NCBI RefSeq assembly: GCF_003473485.1
Contig: NC_053049.1
Coordinates: 8,866,001 to 8,930,000, forward strand
From: Medicago truncatula
Taxonomy: Eukaryota; Streptophyta; Magnoliopsida; Fabales; Fabaceae
Length of the DNA stretch: 64,000 bases
Reading direction: 5' to 3'
Positions 1 through 11,815 of the stretch are shown here, piece by piece (positions within the stretch are counted from its first letter, which is position 1; each line of letters starts with the position of its first letter). Below the pieces are notes generated by a model, which was given only the letters and a program-made list of their open reading frames with translations, was not told the origin of the DNA and made no database searches. Both the position numbers and the translations under genes were made by a program.

Positions 1-149
1 AAACTTAAATCACCCATCATAGCAAAATTGTATAAAGGTCAGAGAGATCACAACATTAGAAAGCAATGGTAATGGCAGACACCTATAGAGACTCCAACAA
101 ACAAGTCAATAAGAGATTAAAAAATGTGTATGCTGGTGAAAACACAATC

Positions 150-990
150 TAAACGATGGCCTTCTCCCGCGCGCCCTTTAAAATTTTCAAAAATGCCCTT
201 GTGCAGTCTGGATTTTAAAATCCGGATTCATGTTTACTATTTCGGATTTTATAATCCGGACAATTCTTATGTATAATCAGCCATCAGACTCTCTCACATT
301 TCAGCAGTTTTGAGTTTTGCTTTTAAAAACAACAAAAAAACTAAGTAAAAAATGCTAAAAACCTGTCAAATAAAATCATAAAAATAGCACCAAAAAATTC
401 TAAAAATTAAATAAAACTAATGCAAATTTTTTCTTATTTTTCTGAGAATATGAAAAATTACAAAAAAAAATGAAAAATGGGTCTAAATGATGGAATTTTG
501 GATTTTGAGGGGCGGAGTCCTGTAAGAAGTCCCTTCTACGGGAGTCATGGTCCTTGAATTTTTTTCTGATTTTCTGGGAATGTTTCGGAGCAATCCGATC
601 AAGTAGTCCGAAAACCCGATTTTTTACTAAGAACAGGTAACAATAACCCAAAACAGAAGGATGAGAGTTAGGAAGATTAATATTGTCCCTAAAATGACTA
701 TCCATGTTACAAACATGTTTAGAATTTGTGCTGATACAGTTCAGATTATATAATCCGAACTGTTTTACCTTGAAAATGGGTGTTTAGGGGGTTTCCGGAT
801 TATGTAATCCGGAAACATCATGTAACGCGCCCTATTTTTTGAAGTTTCCGGATTACAAAATCCGGAAAAACCCGTTACTCATTTTTTCACTCTTTAACAA
901 AAGAAAACATCATTCCGGATTATATAATCCGGAATGGTCCGAGGGTAATTTTAGAAAAAATAGGGCGTGCGAGGAAAAGCATAGGGTGGG
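150..990. mobile_element. Foldback/MITE-like element with clustered palindromes
   Basis: The segment holds six short palindromes built on the half-site TCCGGATT facing AATCCGGA, at about 207-226, 241-260, 736-763, 791-816, 844-869 and 911-936. Those at 791-816 and 911-936 are perfect 26-bp palindromes. The two flanks are inverted copies of each other: CGCGCGCCCT near 167-176 on the left corresponds to CGCACGCCCT on the minus strand near 962-971, and both are followed by an AT-rich run and then a palindrome. This suggests a transposon with imperfect terminal inverted repeats and internal palindromic sites. I cannot fix the exact ends or a target duplication. The interior has a 101-codon minus-strand reading frame (400-705) without a domain I recognise. 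Confidence 0.5.
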
Positions 991-1204
991 AAAAGTAATG
1001 CTCTTAGAAGTTTATGAATTGGTCTGGACGTTTCCTGCAGCCCATGGACTCATATCTGGGTCTGTTTTGGGTTCAAAACACCAACCACAAATCTGACAAA
1101 AACCAAGAATTTAACAATAACATCACATGGATAAAAAAAATAGGCATGCAAATATAAATGCTCAAACCTACACTCTTGAACAACTAGCAATAAGAGCAAG
1201 AAGG

Positions 1205-1232
1205 TATTATTATTATTATTATTATTATTATT
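1205..1232. repeat. ATT trinucleotide microsatellite
   Basis: About nine uninterrupted TAT/ATT units lie just beyond the 3' end of the MTP1 coding region, probably in or near its 3' UTR. They are a likely length-polymorphic marker. Confidence 0.95.
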
Positions 1233-1292
1233 GCCATGGAGAGAATTGAGTTCCAGAAACACAATGGCCACTAACAATCAATAGGAAAGAAA

Positions 1293-2450
1293 CTAGCGCT
1301 CTATCTGAATAGTTACATGGCTAATGTTATAAACTCTTTTGATGTAGTCAACAACTCTGTCCAATACAATGTCTGCATCGGCATCGCGGTTGATTTTAAC
1401 ATGACATGCCAACAAAATCTTCCCAACTGTGATAGCCCAAATGTGGAGCTCATGAACAGCCACTACTTCCTCCATCTCCAATATCCCCCTTTCAAGCTTA
1501 GTAGCATCAATCTCGCGAGGCGTACTCTCCATCAGAACTTCCAAAATGTTTCGCAGCATATTGATAGTTGTTCCCAAAACAATTGCCGAAAAGAATAGAG
1601 TGCAAATTAAATCAACTATTTTCCATTCTGGTTTATACCATATAACTGCTCCTCCGATCATTACTCCAATACTTTGGATAGAGTCGCCGAGTACATGGAG
1701 ATAAGCCCCTTGCACATTTATGTTCCTCTTCTTGGATTTTTCTTTGGACTCGCCGAGAAGTGGTTCGGTAACACCTTCATGTGCGTGATGGTGAATGTGA
1801 TCTTCATGAGTATGATGGTGGTGCTCATCTTTTGTAAGATCATGTGTAGAAACTGTAAGTCCGTGACTGTGGCCATGATGACCATGTCCGTGGTCATGAC
1901 CGTGACCATGGCCGTGATCATGACCTAATAACACAGCCATAATGATGTTAACCACAAGACCAAATGCAGCAACTGAAAACATTAAAAAACCATCGACATT
2001 TTGAGGACCGGCGATGAGTCTATCAATGGCTTCATATACAATAATCCCAGCAAGCAGCCATATTAATTGGATAGACACCAAAGCACCGAGAATCTCTATT
2101 CTGAAAAACCCATACGACTGGCGAGGAGTAGCTTCCCATCCCGCAGCCCATAAAGAAAACAAGGAGATGGCAAAAGCCGCAACATCCGAAAGAAGATGCG
2201 CTGCATCAGTCAGTATTGCAAGACTGTTTGCTTTGAGCCCACCGACCAGTTCAACAGTCATGAAAATCACACACAGTATCACTGCCATCATAAGCTTTCG
2301 CATCGAAGTTGAACGTTCTTTCGAATCCTTAGAGATGGATCCAGCATCTGAGAATCCACATGGTGATTCACAACAAATCTTCCTTCCAGCATCAGGAAGA
2401 TCTGCGTTGATTTCGATAATTTGCCCGTGCTGAGAGCTGTGCGCATCCAT
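1293..2450 (-). CDS. MTP1: Vacuolar zinc transporter of the cation diffusion facilitator family (MTP1-like)
   Basis: A 385-residue protein in a single coding exon. MTP1 proteins are Zn/H+ antiporters that load zinc into the vacuole. Several membrane segments are visible (about 52-70, 78-100, 118-140, 155-176, 248-270, 280-300). The two transport-site HxxxD motifs are present: H85/D89 in TDAAHLLSD and H252/D256 in LHVLGDS. Between membrane segments 4 and 5 is a His-rich cytosolic loop (about 177-225, runs such as [12 protein letters not shown]), the hallmark of plant MTP1 and a zinc buffer/sensor. The C-terminal domain ends in SHVTIQIER. Length matches the family (about 390-400). I chose the ATG at 2448-2450, although the frame extends upstream to 2513, because a splice acceptor (TATTGCAG) lies immediately before it; the 63 extra bases would be intron. 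Confidence 0.93.
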   Translation of the reverse strand: MDAHSSQHGQIIEINADLPDAGRKICCESPCGFSDAGSISKDSKERSTSMRKLMMAVILCVIFMTVELVGGLKANSLAILTDAAHLLSDVAAFAISLFSLWAAGWEATPRQSYGFFRIEILGALVSIQLIWLLAGIIVYEAIDRLIAGPQNVDGFLMFSVAAFGLVVNIIMAVLLGHDHGHGHGHDHGHGHHGHSHGLTVSTHDLTKDEHHHHTHEDHIHHHAHEGVTEPLLGESKEKSKKRNINVQGAYLHVLGDSIQSIGVMIGGAVIWYKPEWKIVDLICTLFFSAIVLGTTINMLRNILEVLMESTPREIDATKLERGILEMEEVVAVHELHIWAITVGKILLACHVKINRDADADIVLDRVVDYIKRVYNISHVTIQIER

Positions 2451-4140
2451 CTGCAATATATTAATGAAAATGATTATTTCTTGAGTTTGATATAAACCAG
2501 AATGCATAAGCATACAGTACTCTAAGCATTAAAAAGGAGCAATAAATTATTGAATCAACCATCAAAAGCTTTGTACATGACATGTACATGATTTCTTTGA
2601 AAATCTAATCCATAGATATATTTCTCCATAAGTAGAATAAGTAATTAAACCAAAGCTGGCACAAAAGGAGCAAGGTCTGAATCTGATAAAACAAACAGCT
2701 ATGTGATGCTGCATCAATCATTGTCCAATAAAACGTCTAAGACCGATGTTATCTTCAAGAAATAACAAGTATCGAACAAATTTCCCATTTCAAATAATTC
2801 GTCCAATGTAAAAAAACGGCTTAAAATTTCACCATTTAATGGTCATAACAAATTCAAATAAATAGCAATGAGTACGAGTACAGACATCAAACGGCAAAAA
2901 TTTAAGCCGTTTATTAAAATTTGATACAAAGTACCAAAACTGCTATCCAGACAGCCTTCTGACACTAATACTCCTTCAAAATCCATAAGAAACAAAGCAG
3001 CCAATTGGTTCAATTAAATTTCAATACACTATTAACAAAAGTATGAAACAAAGCAGCCACAAACACTAGCAAACAGGGTCGATATGAACATTCTTCAAAG
3101 ATCAAAGTTAAAACCATGCCAAACACAGGATCCATAAATCTAACACATATACATAAAAGAAAATCCAGCATCCTTGATCAAGATAATGAACATTAACAAA
3201 AAGAGAGGCAAAAACTTGGATTGTTAGAATCCTTGAAGCACAAAAAGAAAAAGAAAAAATTGGCATGATCAATCAAAAAAGATGGTGAATATCAATAATC
3301 AACACAGGTATAATGAACCTACCCTCCAAAAGTTGAATACACACTCAATTGATATAGATAAATAGTACAAACATCTAAATTATTCAATTGATTAGGTAAC
3401 ACAAATCAATTACATTCATTCACATCAAGCATTAACACCTAATACACAAGCATTAACACCTAATACAATATACAACAGAATCTACCATGACTAAAGAGAA
3501 ATGATATTTGTACGACCATTTTGCAACAACTTTCAGACAACTTTCTCTCTCATACTCACGTTATTTTTGTATCCTCTCTCTTCCTTTTTCTCTCTCCATT
3601 GTTTTTAACCAATAAGAAATGAGAAAATCAAGGTTGTCACCAAAGTTGTCACTATAATGGATATACAAATATCATTTCTCCAAAGAAAAACCAAAAAGTT
3701 GCAACATTACCATAACCAAACCAAAACCTAAAGAAACAATAATTGCATAACACTAAGAGACACAAATACTGACTCAGCACACATGCAAAGTGCAAAACAG
3801 CCTAAAAACAACACCCTTAAGACCAAACAACAAAACATATTAACATTAAAAAAACAATAAACAAATGTAAAAAGGGTATTCAATCTTATCACAAAACTTA
3901 TACCATTCGCTTAGTTTTTCAAAAGGGTATCCAAATTCATCATCAAAAACATAAATTTTACAGCAGAAAAAAAAAAAGTTTCAATCTTTATCAACAATAG
4001 GTATGAAAAAGAATTATAAAAGAAAAGGGTTTGTGTGAAAGAGATAGAAGAATGCTATGAACGTACTTTGACAGCAGAGAGTGATGATCCTTGTTGATTC
4101 TGAATCCTCTGTTGTTGTGTTTAGGTTTGTTCTGAGCGGC
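2451..4140 (-). other. MTP1 5' UTR intron and leader exon
   Basis: On the minus strand a donor (AAA then GTACGTTC, intron starting at 4066) and the acceptor TGCAG ending at 2451 define a 1.6-kb intron entirely in the 5' leader. The leader exon runs from 4067 to a start near 4140, 25-35 bases downstream of a TATA box. Large leader introns are known in plant transporter genes and often raise expression. The rest of the intron is AT-rich, with one MITE (3496-3680) and no other gene visible. Confidence 0.7.
3496..3680. mobile_element. MITE within the MTP1 leader intron
   Basis: A roughly 185-bp element has terminal inverted repeats: GAGAAATGATATTTGTA at the left and its complement TACAAATATCATTTCTC at the right. 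The interior is rich in TCTCTC and has no coding capacity. Flanks CTAAA and CAAAG are similar but not a clean target duplication, so the superfamily is uncertain. Confidence 0.7.
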
Positions 4141-4164
4141 TAGTATTCTGAAAATTAAACAAAG

Positions 4165-4174
4165 CTATATATAG
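4165..4174 (-). promoter_or_regulatory. TATA box of the MTP1 gene
   Basis: CTATATATAG lies upstream of the inferred MTP1 leader exon, with spacing to the donor at 4066 that leaves a leader exon of about 70-80 bases. Confidence 0.6.
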
Positions 4175-6530
4175 GACAAATATATGTGACAAATATTTGA
4201 GTAAAGTGAATCATTGATAAATGGAATTGACCACACTGACACCAAGGTATATACCACCAAAAGAATATTTTTATTTTTATTTGTTAAATATTTCTTCTCC
4301 TTTTAATTTATTTTCAAAGTTGGATTTGTTAATCAAACGCTTGAATTTAGATGATTAATAAGTTCCATCGAAAGAAAAATTTAAATTTGATTGATAAATT
4401 AAATAATTTTTTTGTTAAACTTTACCTATCTTTCGACTAAACTTCAAATTATCAAAGTCTTTTTTCTTTAAGAACATGGTCAATACAAAAAATGGATTCA
4501 TTAACTTTATAATCGATCAATTCGGTCATTAATTTATTTATGCGCAATTTGATCCCTTTTAATTTAAAAATCAGTCAAATTTGTCACTTATTTTATCTAT
4601 ATTTATACTATATATACAGAAAATTATCTCTTTCAACTCTTTTGAACTGAATTTTTCTTTTCAAAAATACATTCAATTTTCAATACAAATAACACATTTA
4701 ACAAATAGATAAGAACAATTTTAAATATTAAAAAAATGTAATAAACACGATATGAATATATATATGTCTGTTTTTTCCCTTAATCATTTAAAAAATGTAA
4801 CAAATTAGACGAATATATTTATACTTACTTTTTTATTATCTCAAAGATAAATATCGTTTGTTGAGTTTGTTACATTTGAAATTCACAAATATCTATACTT
4901 ATAATTTTAATCTTTAACAAAAAAATTATAAAAGACATCGTTCGTAATTTACACGCAAAATTTCTATAAAATATCATTGATATTCTACACATTAGCGCAA
5001 TAAAAAGAGCGGAAAGACGGACACGTGAGTGCTTGTCTTTTCGGTAGTGTAAATTAAAACACTTTAGTCTTTTAACTTATGAAAATATATTGTCATATTT
5101 ATTAAGGGGTCAAGTTTGAATGATCAAATTATTTAACTTTAAAAGTTTGTTTGAAAAAAATTAACTTCAAAAGCTATGGACCAAATTGTTTTAAGCCAAC
5201 GTAAGAATCAAATTAACCAATTTTCAAAATTTCTTTTCATATAAAAACAAAAGTTTTTTGTACTCAACACTTTCCAATAAAAGTTCTTGAAAAAAAAAAA
5301 ATTTCCAATAAAGTATTTTTTTAGGGAATTTCCAATAAAAGTTGTTGACGTAACAACACTATATTTATCTTTTCTTTCAAAAAAAAAAAAAACACTATAT
5401 TTATCTTTGACAATTCTTCTTTTTTCTTTAGGAAATCTTTAACAATTATTTAAATCTCAAATTTTAATACAGTTTCATTAAAATGATCCGAATGAAGAAT
5501 AATATTAAATTTATGAATAAACTTTTTTGACTGCAATTTTTGAATGAATTTTAAAAACACATTTTTAAATTATTTAATAACTACTTTGTAATTATATCAT
5601 TTGGGGATAAACTTTTTAAAAGATTTTATACTATTTATAAATATATATTTCCAAAAAAAACAACTTTATTTGGAAACAATTATATTATCCACTAAAAAAA
5701 CAAGTCAAAAAGGATACTTTATTTTGGCCGATATCAAACTCTTTAACGATTACTACTTTAAAAATTTTTGGATTCAATTCAAAAGTATATATTTTCAAAC
5801 TATAAAATAGTTATTTCAGAACTATATATAAAACATGTTATACCCTTTGAAATTATAACATCTATTTAATAATCATATCCTTAAGGTTTTTTATTTTATA
5901 ATTTTTTAAAATAATTTATAAAAAAACAAAGTGGAATATAATATATATTTCTTAATTATATGATTTTGTGATATTGTTCATAAACATTTTTTAAGATATA
6001 GTATATTTTTAATGTGTGTGTGTTTGTGTATTTTAATAATTTCTATTTTTTATAAAAGTAAATAAATATCGATTTTTAATTCATATAATGTATATTTCTT
6101 ATGCATATATTTTAGGATAATTTTTTATACGATATTATACTCCAAATTTTGACAATTTTTTTTAAAGTTTTACAATATAATATAATTCCTTTGGGCCATA
6201 TTGTAATCACTATAGATAGATATTTTCAAATTTATTGTAGTTTTTGTTTTTTAAGAAGCCAAATGTAATATATTAATGAAGAAAAGTTTCAATTGAGCAT
6301 AAGGGGTGTCAAAAGGGGAACCAAACTTGATCGCAAGAAATACAAAGAAACACAAAAATTAAAACAAAAACTCAAACTCAAACGCAATATTACATGGTGA
6401 CATAACCAATTCAAAGTGACATATTAGTCCATCGAGAATGAAAAAAGAAAAATGAACACAACAAAGAACCTAAGGGAACCAAATACTAGCAAAGAAAACA
6501 CAATACAAGAAAAGTTGATTAACTTATTCC
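4175..6530. other. AT-rich intergenic DNA, no gene seen
   Basis: Very AT-rich sequence with many homopolymer runs. The reading frame at 5601-5810 is low-complexity (Ile/Phe/Lys) and shows no domain. A short direct repeat around CACTATATTTATCTTT occurs at about 5358 and 5390. Stretches at 4490-4600 and 5080-5240 resemble eroded transposon ends, but I cannot assign a family. Confidence 0.6.
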
Positions 6531-7310
6531 TCATTCCTGCAAACTCATGAACACAACAAAGAACCTAAGGGAACCACTCCACGGCGTACCAAATTCTAAT
6601 TTATTGAAATCCTCTTGTTCATAGTTCTTCACTAATAAAAAGACTTCGAGGGGCACTGGTTTGTTCCATATTAAGTTTGAATGAGAATCATTGTCGTGCT
6701 TCTCTCTATGCGCTAGAATATGATAAACATCTTTTAATGAATAACCAACCTCGATACATATTTCCAAATTCATTTGTTAGCAATCTTTGCAAAATTACCC
6801 TATACAACAAAATTCTCTAGCAAAGATACACACTGACTACCTGATCCTCCTCCCAGGAAAAAAGTTTTATCTTCCACCTCCACACCAACCCTCTACCCCA
6901 CCCCCAAATCACATCATACCATCCTCATCTTAGCTAGAAAAATAATACTATCAATAAATAACTATACTACTATCAACAAATAACTCAAAAAGATAGCTAA
7001 ATATAGAACGCAAATAACCCCCTTCTAATCAAAGATCATTCCAAAAAGAAGTATTTTCACCATTCCTCACTCTACATACCACAACTTCCTCAAACTATCC
7101 TACTTCACCCACTTCTAACACCCTCCCTAATGCCACATAAATTCTTCCACCAACAAGACACCTTATTACCTCCCCTTAATCCTCTCCTTAATACAACCAC
7201 AATTAATCTCATATTTAGTTGTCAATACTTTGAACCACAACATCATTTCTTTAACAACGTCAAATTAAACATCCTAATCCTTTGGACCCCCACCCTCCAA
7301 TCTCTCTAAT
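6531..7310 (-). mobile_element. Decayed LINE fragment (RT C-terminus and zf-RVT)
   Basis: Read on the minus strand from 7310, pieces match the plant L1-type ORF2 C-terminal region (a KW/W-rich stretch, then WWKNLCGIREGV). Downstream at 6773-6531 is the start of the zf-RVT module: VYHILAHREKHDNDSHSNLI then WNKPVPLEVF. Many stops and frame changes separate them, so this is an old relic. The 5' part and a clear poly(A) end are not visible. Confidence 0.6.
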
Positions 7311-7319
7311 ATATTTTTT

Positions 7320-8870
7320 TTTGAAGAGGGGTTTAATTAAAAAAATGACACATGTAGGAGTCTTGGAGAAGGAAAGAAAAAAAAAAAAAACAGAAATGGA
7401 GGCAAGACAAATTTGATAAGAATAAGTTCATCACCCATGGATAAGTTTTTACTCTTCCAACTAAATATTTATTTACGGATGTTGTCAATTAATACTCGAC
7501 CACCCATGAATAAGGTTCTTATTTTTACCAAGTTTTGTAACCAATACTTGATTAAAAAAATTAAAATGTTTCTTTCTTTCTTAGTAAACAAGTTTAACCG
7601 TTTTCCCTTTCTTGAAGTAAAGACAAGAGCTAAAGTGACAATGTACATGTATGCTTCTCTTTGGTTTTTTATTAGAACAAAGCACTTTATGATAGTTAGA
7701 GGCAAGTATTCTTTTTATTTTAGTTTGCTTCATGAAAACCCATGCATGCATACGAACTCAACTTACACAAACATAGTTGAAAATCGTAAGTAACAAACTC
7801 AACTGACGCAAACATAGTTGAAAATTGTAAGTGATTCCAACTGTCCAAGATCCAAATATCATACGTAAAATTATACGTAATTGTGGGTTTCCTATGTACA
7901 ATTTTTGTACTTCTTAGAAAGAATCAAATTGTACTCCCAAATTTACAAAACTTGCATATTATGCGCATCAAACACTTGTACTAAACCTAAATGGTGTTTT
8001 CCCATACTCGTCACATTGCACAATGTGTGGCTTTAAGTACTTTATAACCATCTTGTCTTAAACATACAAATAAAGCAAATCATAAAAACAAAATATATTC
8101 AAGATTTTTTCTTACACTTGTTTGTACTTTATATTCTTCCATATCTTAGTCAAATGAAAATATTACACAATTATAATCATGCAATTCAGATCACTGGATC
8201 TTATAACTAGACGATTCGTGTTCCTACTTAGATACAAAATATTAAATTTGATCATAATCGAATGATCCAAATTATTCGATTGCATATTTTCCAATTACAT
8301 GAACCAAAATTCATACTCTATTTTGCATGTTTGAAATTAAGAATTTGAGTTCAAAATGTTTGCATTCAATGCAACATTTCATACGGTTCATATTTCGACA
8401 ATTATTTTTCACATACAAACATAAAATCAAATCATCGGATCTTGATCGAACGGTTTGTAAATCTCTTCCAGTCTATATACACAAATTAGGGATAGAGTAT
8501 AAAGATGAAGTGGGGAAAAATGATGTCATAAAAAATACAATTTCTGTTACACAAAAAGCACCCATATGCAAGAATACCTACTGATTTTAGAATCATTAAA
8601 ATGTGAAGAAAAAAAAAGAAAAAAAACTAACACACATTAATATACTTTATTACACGCAAATGAAGCTATAATTTAAACTGCTTTTTGTTCCCCACAAGTT
8701 TTCTTAAAAACCCGATTCCATTTGGAAATATTGTTCTGCACGGAAAAACACAGTTTTGTCTAACTCACTCATTCGAGGTGGAAAGACCATGTTTTTCCCT
8801 ATATATTTAAAACGGTACTTCCAAACGGGTCGGTTTTTTAAGAAAACACGAGGATGAAAATAGCTCTCAT
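7320..8870. other. Intergenic DNA, no gene seen
   Basis: AT-rich sequence between the LINE relic and the NHL gene. The 126-codon frame at 7413-7793 has no recognisable domain and a composition expected of AT-rich noncoding DNA. A short imperfect tandem duplication (ACAAACATAGTTGAAAAT and relatives) lies at about 7755-7835. Confidence 0.6.
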
Positions 8871-8874
8871 AGCT

Positions 8875-9720
8875 TCATGTATCCACATCACAAACTGGAG
8901 CACCAATAAGAGGAATCTGACCAACAAGACCTTTCTTCAAACCCAACAATAAATCACACTTGGCATACATATTATAATGTGCAGATTTTATCTCACCAGT
9001 TTTCCACCTCAACCTGCCTTGAAATATAAGTTTCACACCCACCACCCCATAATTCTCATCCAACACCAAACCATTCAAAACATCCACCGAAACTGGAACC
9101 GGCACGCCTCCTAAAACTGGTGATACCGACACGGTTTCATGCTTCTCCAAGTAAAGCGACGGAAGCATATGATGAGGTGTAATCGGATGGTTTCTATATG
9201 ACACAAAGGTGGAAAGCCTGTCAAAGTAAATGGATACTCGCTTGTTTGGATTCCTTATGAAGATTGTGAATTGCATTGAGATTGACATGTCTGGCGGTGA
9301 AGTAGCATTGAGGCTATAGATTGCAGCACTTGTGACTGTGATATGAGGTTTTGAGGGATGGTATGCAAGCCATAAGATGAGGATTATAATGCCAAGTACA
9401 AGGAAGAAGATTGTGATGCATATGCAGTGTTCACGTTTTGGAGCATTAGGTACTCTATAACGAGGAACCATACCTTTGTGTTCCATGGGATATTGATGTC
9501 GTTGTTGTTGTCGTGGTTGTTCCATTTCGGGATATTGATGACGTTGTTGTTGACGTGGTTGTTCCATTTCGGGGTATTGATGACGTTGTTGTTGTTGTGG
9601 CATTTCGGGATATTGACGATGTTGTTGTTGTTGCGGCATTTTGTTAGGGAAATGACGTTGTGAATGGGGTTGTTGGTTAGGATCTTCTTGACGTTCTATA
9701 TGCATTATTTCTCCTTCCAT
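8875..9720 (-). CDS. NDR1/HIN1-like (NHL, LEA2-domain) membrane protein
   Basis: A 281-residue protein. Residues 1-95 are a Gln/Pro/His/Arg-rich cytosolic tail containing near-identical 14-residue repeats (about 35-78, core QQQRHQYPEMEQPR). One membrane segment follows (about 99-120, FFLVLGIIILILWLAY), then an outward-facing LEA2 domain with the family motif NPNKRVSIYFD. NHL proteins act at the plasma membrane in defence and stress responses; this member's role is unknown. The start is the ATG at 9718-9720. The frame is open upstream to 9876, but a TATA-like element (9808-9815) lies inside that extension, so the longer start would sit upstream of the promoter. No intron is needed. Confidence 0.88.
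   Translation of the reverse strand: MEGEIMHIERQEDPNQQPHSQRHFPNKMPQQQQHRQYPEMPQQQQRHQYPEMEQPRQQQRHQYPEMEQPRQQQRHQYPMEHKGMVPRYRVPNAPKREHCICITIFFLVLGIIILILWLAYHPSKPHITVTSAAIYSLNATSPPDMSISMQFTIFIRNPNKRVSIYFDRLSTFVSYRNHPITPHHMLPSLYLEKHETVSVSPVLGGVPVPVSVDVLNGLVLDENYGVVGVKLIFQGRLRWKTGEIKSAHYNMYAKCDLLLGLKKGLVGQIPLIGAPVCDVDT
9491..9635 (-). repeat. Coding minisatellite, 42-bp units, in the NHL gene
   Basis: Two full 42-bp units, plus shortened ones on both sides, encode the QQQRHQYPEMEQPR-type repeats. Unit length is a multiple of three, so gains or losses keep the frame. Confidence 0.85.
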
Positions 9721-9807
9721 TGTGTATGTGTTAGTGTAAGAGTGTGTGAGTGTATGATTGTTGCTTGTGTTTGAGTTTGTGAACAAGTGAAAAAGTGAAA
9801 GGAAATG

Positions 9808-9815
9808 TATATAGG
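9808..9815 (-). promoter_or_regulatory. TATA-like box of the NHL gene
   Basis: CCTATATAC on the minus strand, about 90 bases upstream of the chosen ATG at 9720. It supports transcription starting near 9780. Confidence 0.5.
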
Positions 9816-9876
9816 ATTGTAGATGGAAATGGAATAGAGAATTTGAAATAGGTTGCTTGGAATCGAAGTATAACAC

Positions 9877-11815
9877 TTTCCAATTCTTGTTTAGATCAAT
9901 GGCTGATTATTGATCTGAGAGTTCCTGTATATTATGCTATGTTTGTTACTTTTATGTTTTGTGCCTTGCTTTTTCTTTATCCAAGCTTCTTTTCTTTTTA
10001 CTAACTTAGTGTAATCCAAACTCTTATTGAGTACCACAAACAGCAAATATAATATGACTGATGATCACTCTCCTGCAAGTACGCCCAACTCAGGTCTAAT
10101 CCCCCAAGGCCTAAAAAAGCCTCAAAAGGATATACTTTAATTCAAGGGAGGATTTACATAGTATGTTACTTGTTAAGTTGGTAACTGGTGTGTTAAATGC
10201 TTTAGGGTATCACAAGTCTTATGAAAAATTCATATATCACATTACCTGTTATTCCTAAATAAATAATTTAAAGCCAGGAAAGATTGGTTCAATTGGTACG
10301 TAAGGAGTTGACTCATATAGCACAATGGCGTGAGTTTAGTTTCCATTGTTAGCATTAGATACTTGTTGGTGAATAATTTATAGATCTGTTCTGACCCTAG
10401 TGAGCCTATCAGAACCAACTCACTTAATCTTTTGGAAACAAAAATCTATCCATTTAAAAAATAATAATTGAAGGGCACCAAGTACCACTTGACAACTGTC
10501 ATGAAAACATAGACAAAAAATTTGACTACACTTAATTTTTTTTTTTTGGTAAGCATCAAATGTGGAGCCAAGTTCCCTGTCTGCCAACATTAACAGAAAT
10601 ACCTTCTCTTTTTAGTAACAGTAAAATGTGAAAGCTATGACAGTAGTGATTTTATTTATTTTAACTTTTCACAACCAAGAACAAATACCAAAAATGGAGA
10701 AAAAGGGTAGGATGAACCCAAAGAGAGACTATACCAGGTGTGAATGACCCAAGAGAATAACTGAGCAAGGCTATGTGGCTGGAATTGAGCCTTTCACTGA
10801 TGCATGTTCTACACGTTTATTTCTGGTCCTAGCTTGGACCATTGCCTTGTCTTGTTCCAAAACTTCCAAAACATATTTCATCCCACAATTGCATTATTAC
10901 TTACTAATATGCTTTCACTCTGAAAAGTCCCTGCACTAATTTTTGGAAGGGTCACTTTTTAACATGAGTGAATTGAATTGCAGCTGCAGCAAAATGTTTA
11001 TCAAGCACATGCAAGCTTAGAAAATACTTTTATGTTATTATGTTTATCAAGCACATGCAAAATGTTTGTCATGTTGCACCTCTTTAGTACAACAGAGATA
11101 TCAGATTGAAAGAAAGGTGAATTGAAAATCAGTAGTACATTACAGTAAAAAACTTTCAACTAGAAAGTTTTACCTAGAAAATCAAAAGGAGATTTCAGAA
11201 TCAAATGCTATTAGCTTCAAACAGGTATTCTATGCAATCATTAGTCTTCGATTTTTATTTATCAAGATAACAAAAAATCATTTTTCAATAACTAAATAAA
11301 GAATGGATGTTCAGGTTAAAAATTCACATAATCTTATGTGAAAATTGTGTAAAAATTGTTTTCACTAGATAAGTCATCTCAAATTTATTTAACAGGAGAG
11401 GATGTATTTAAGAGTCAATTGAGTTTAAACATGTTCAAGATTACGAAACAATTGCTGCTTAACTGAATATTTTCAAACTGAGACTAAACCCTATTACCTG
11501 ACCATAATAGTGTTGAACCAAGAAAAGATATAAATAGCTGCAATCAAACTGCAGAGTAATCCCACTAAATATTTACAATTCAAAATTTAAATGCATCAAT
11601 CAGAAGAAAAGGAAAAAAACCAGAAGAAAACCCTTAGAATGTTTAACAGTACCCTTTTGTTATCACACTTCTGCTTTTAGGACTGCTTAATGCTTCAAGA
11701 AAAAACAGATTATTTCACTGTACACACTTCACCCCTAGTCTAATCCTTGTGAGCAAAAATCAGTGCTAAAGTCAATGGTAATTTAATACCAATGTAAGTT
11801 AAAAAGAGCAAAGTT
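9877..11815. other. Intergenic DNA between NHL and PRR, no gene seen
   Basis: No convincing coding region. ATGTTTATCAAGCACATGCA occurs twice (about 10996 and 11039). A stretch near 10285-10390 begins with a tRNA box-A-like TGGTTCAATTGGTA and could be an eroded SINE, which I could not confirm. Confidence 0.55.

Noticed and set aside
1674-1928. Overlapping frames across the MTP1 His-rich loop on both strands
   Set aside because: Shadows of the CAT/CAC-rich repeat coding for the histidine loop.
7413-7793. 126-codon plus-strand frame
   Set aside because: AT-rich composition, no domain, an overlapping frame on the opposite strand, and no promoter or splice support.
9721-9876. 52-residue N-terminal extension of the NHL protein
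   Set aside because: A TATA-like box lies inside the extension, and the residues look like translated leader (Ser/Thr/His/Asn/Phe-rich); the ATG at 9720 is more likely.
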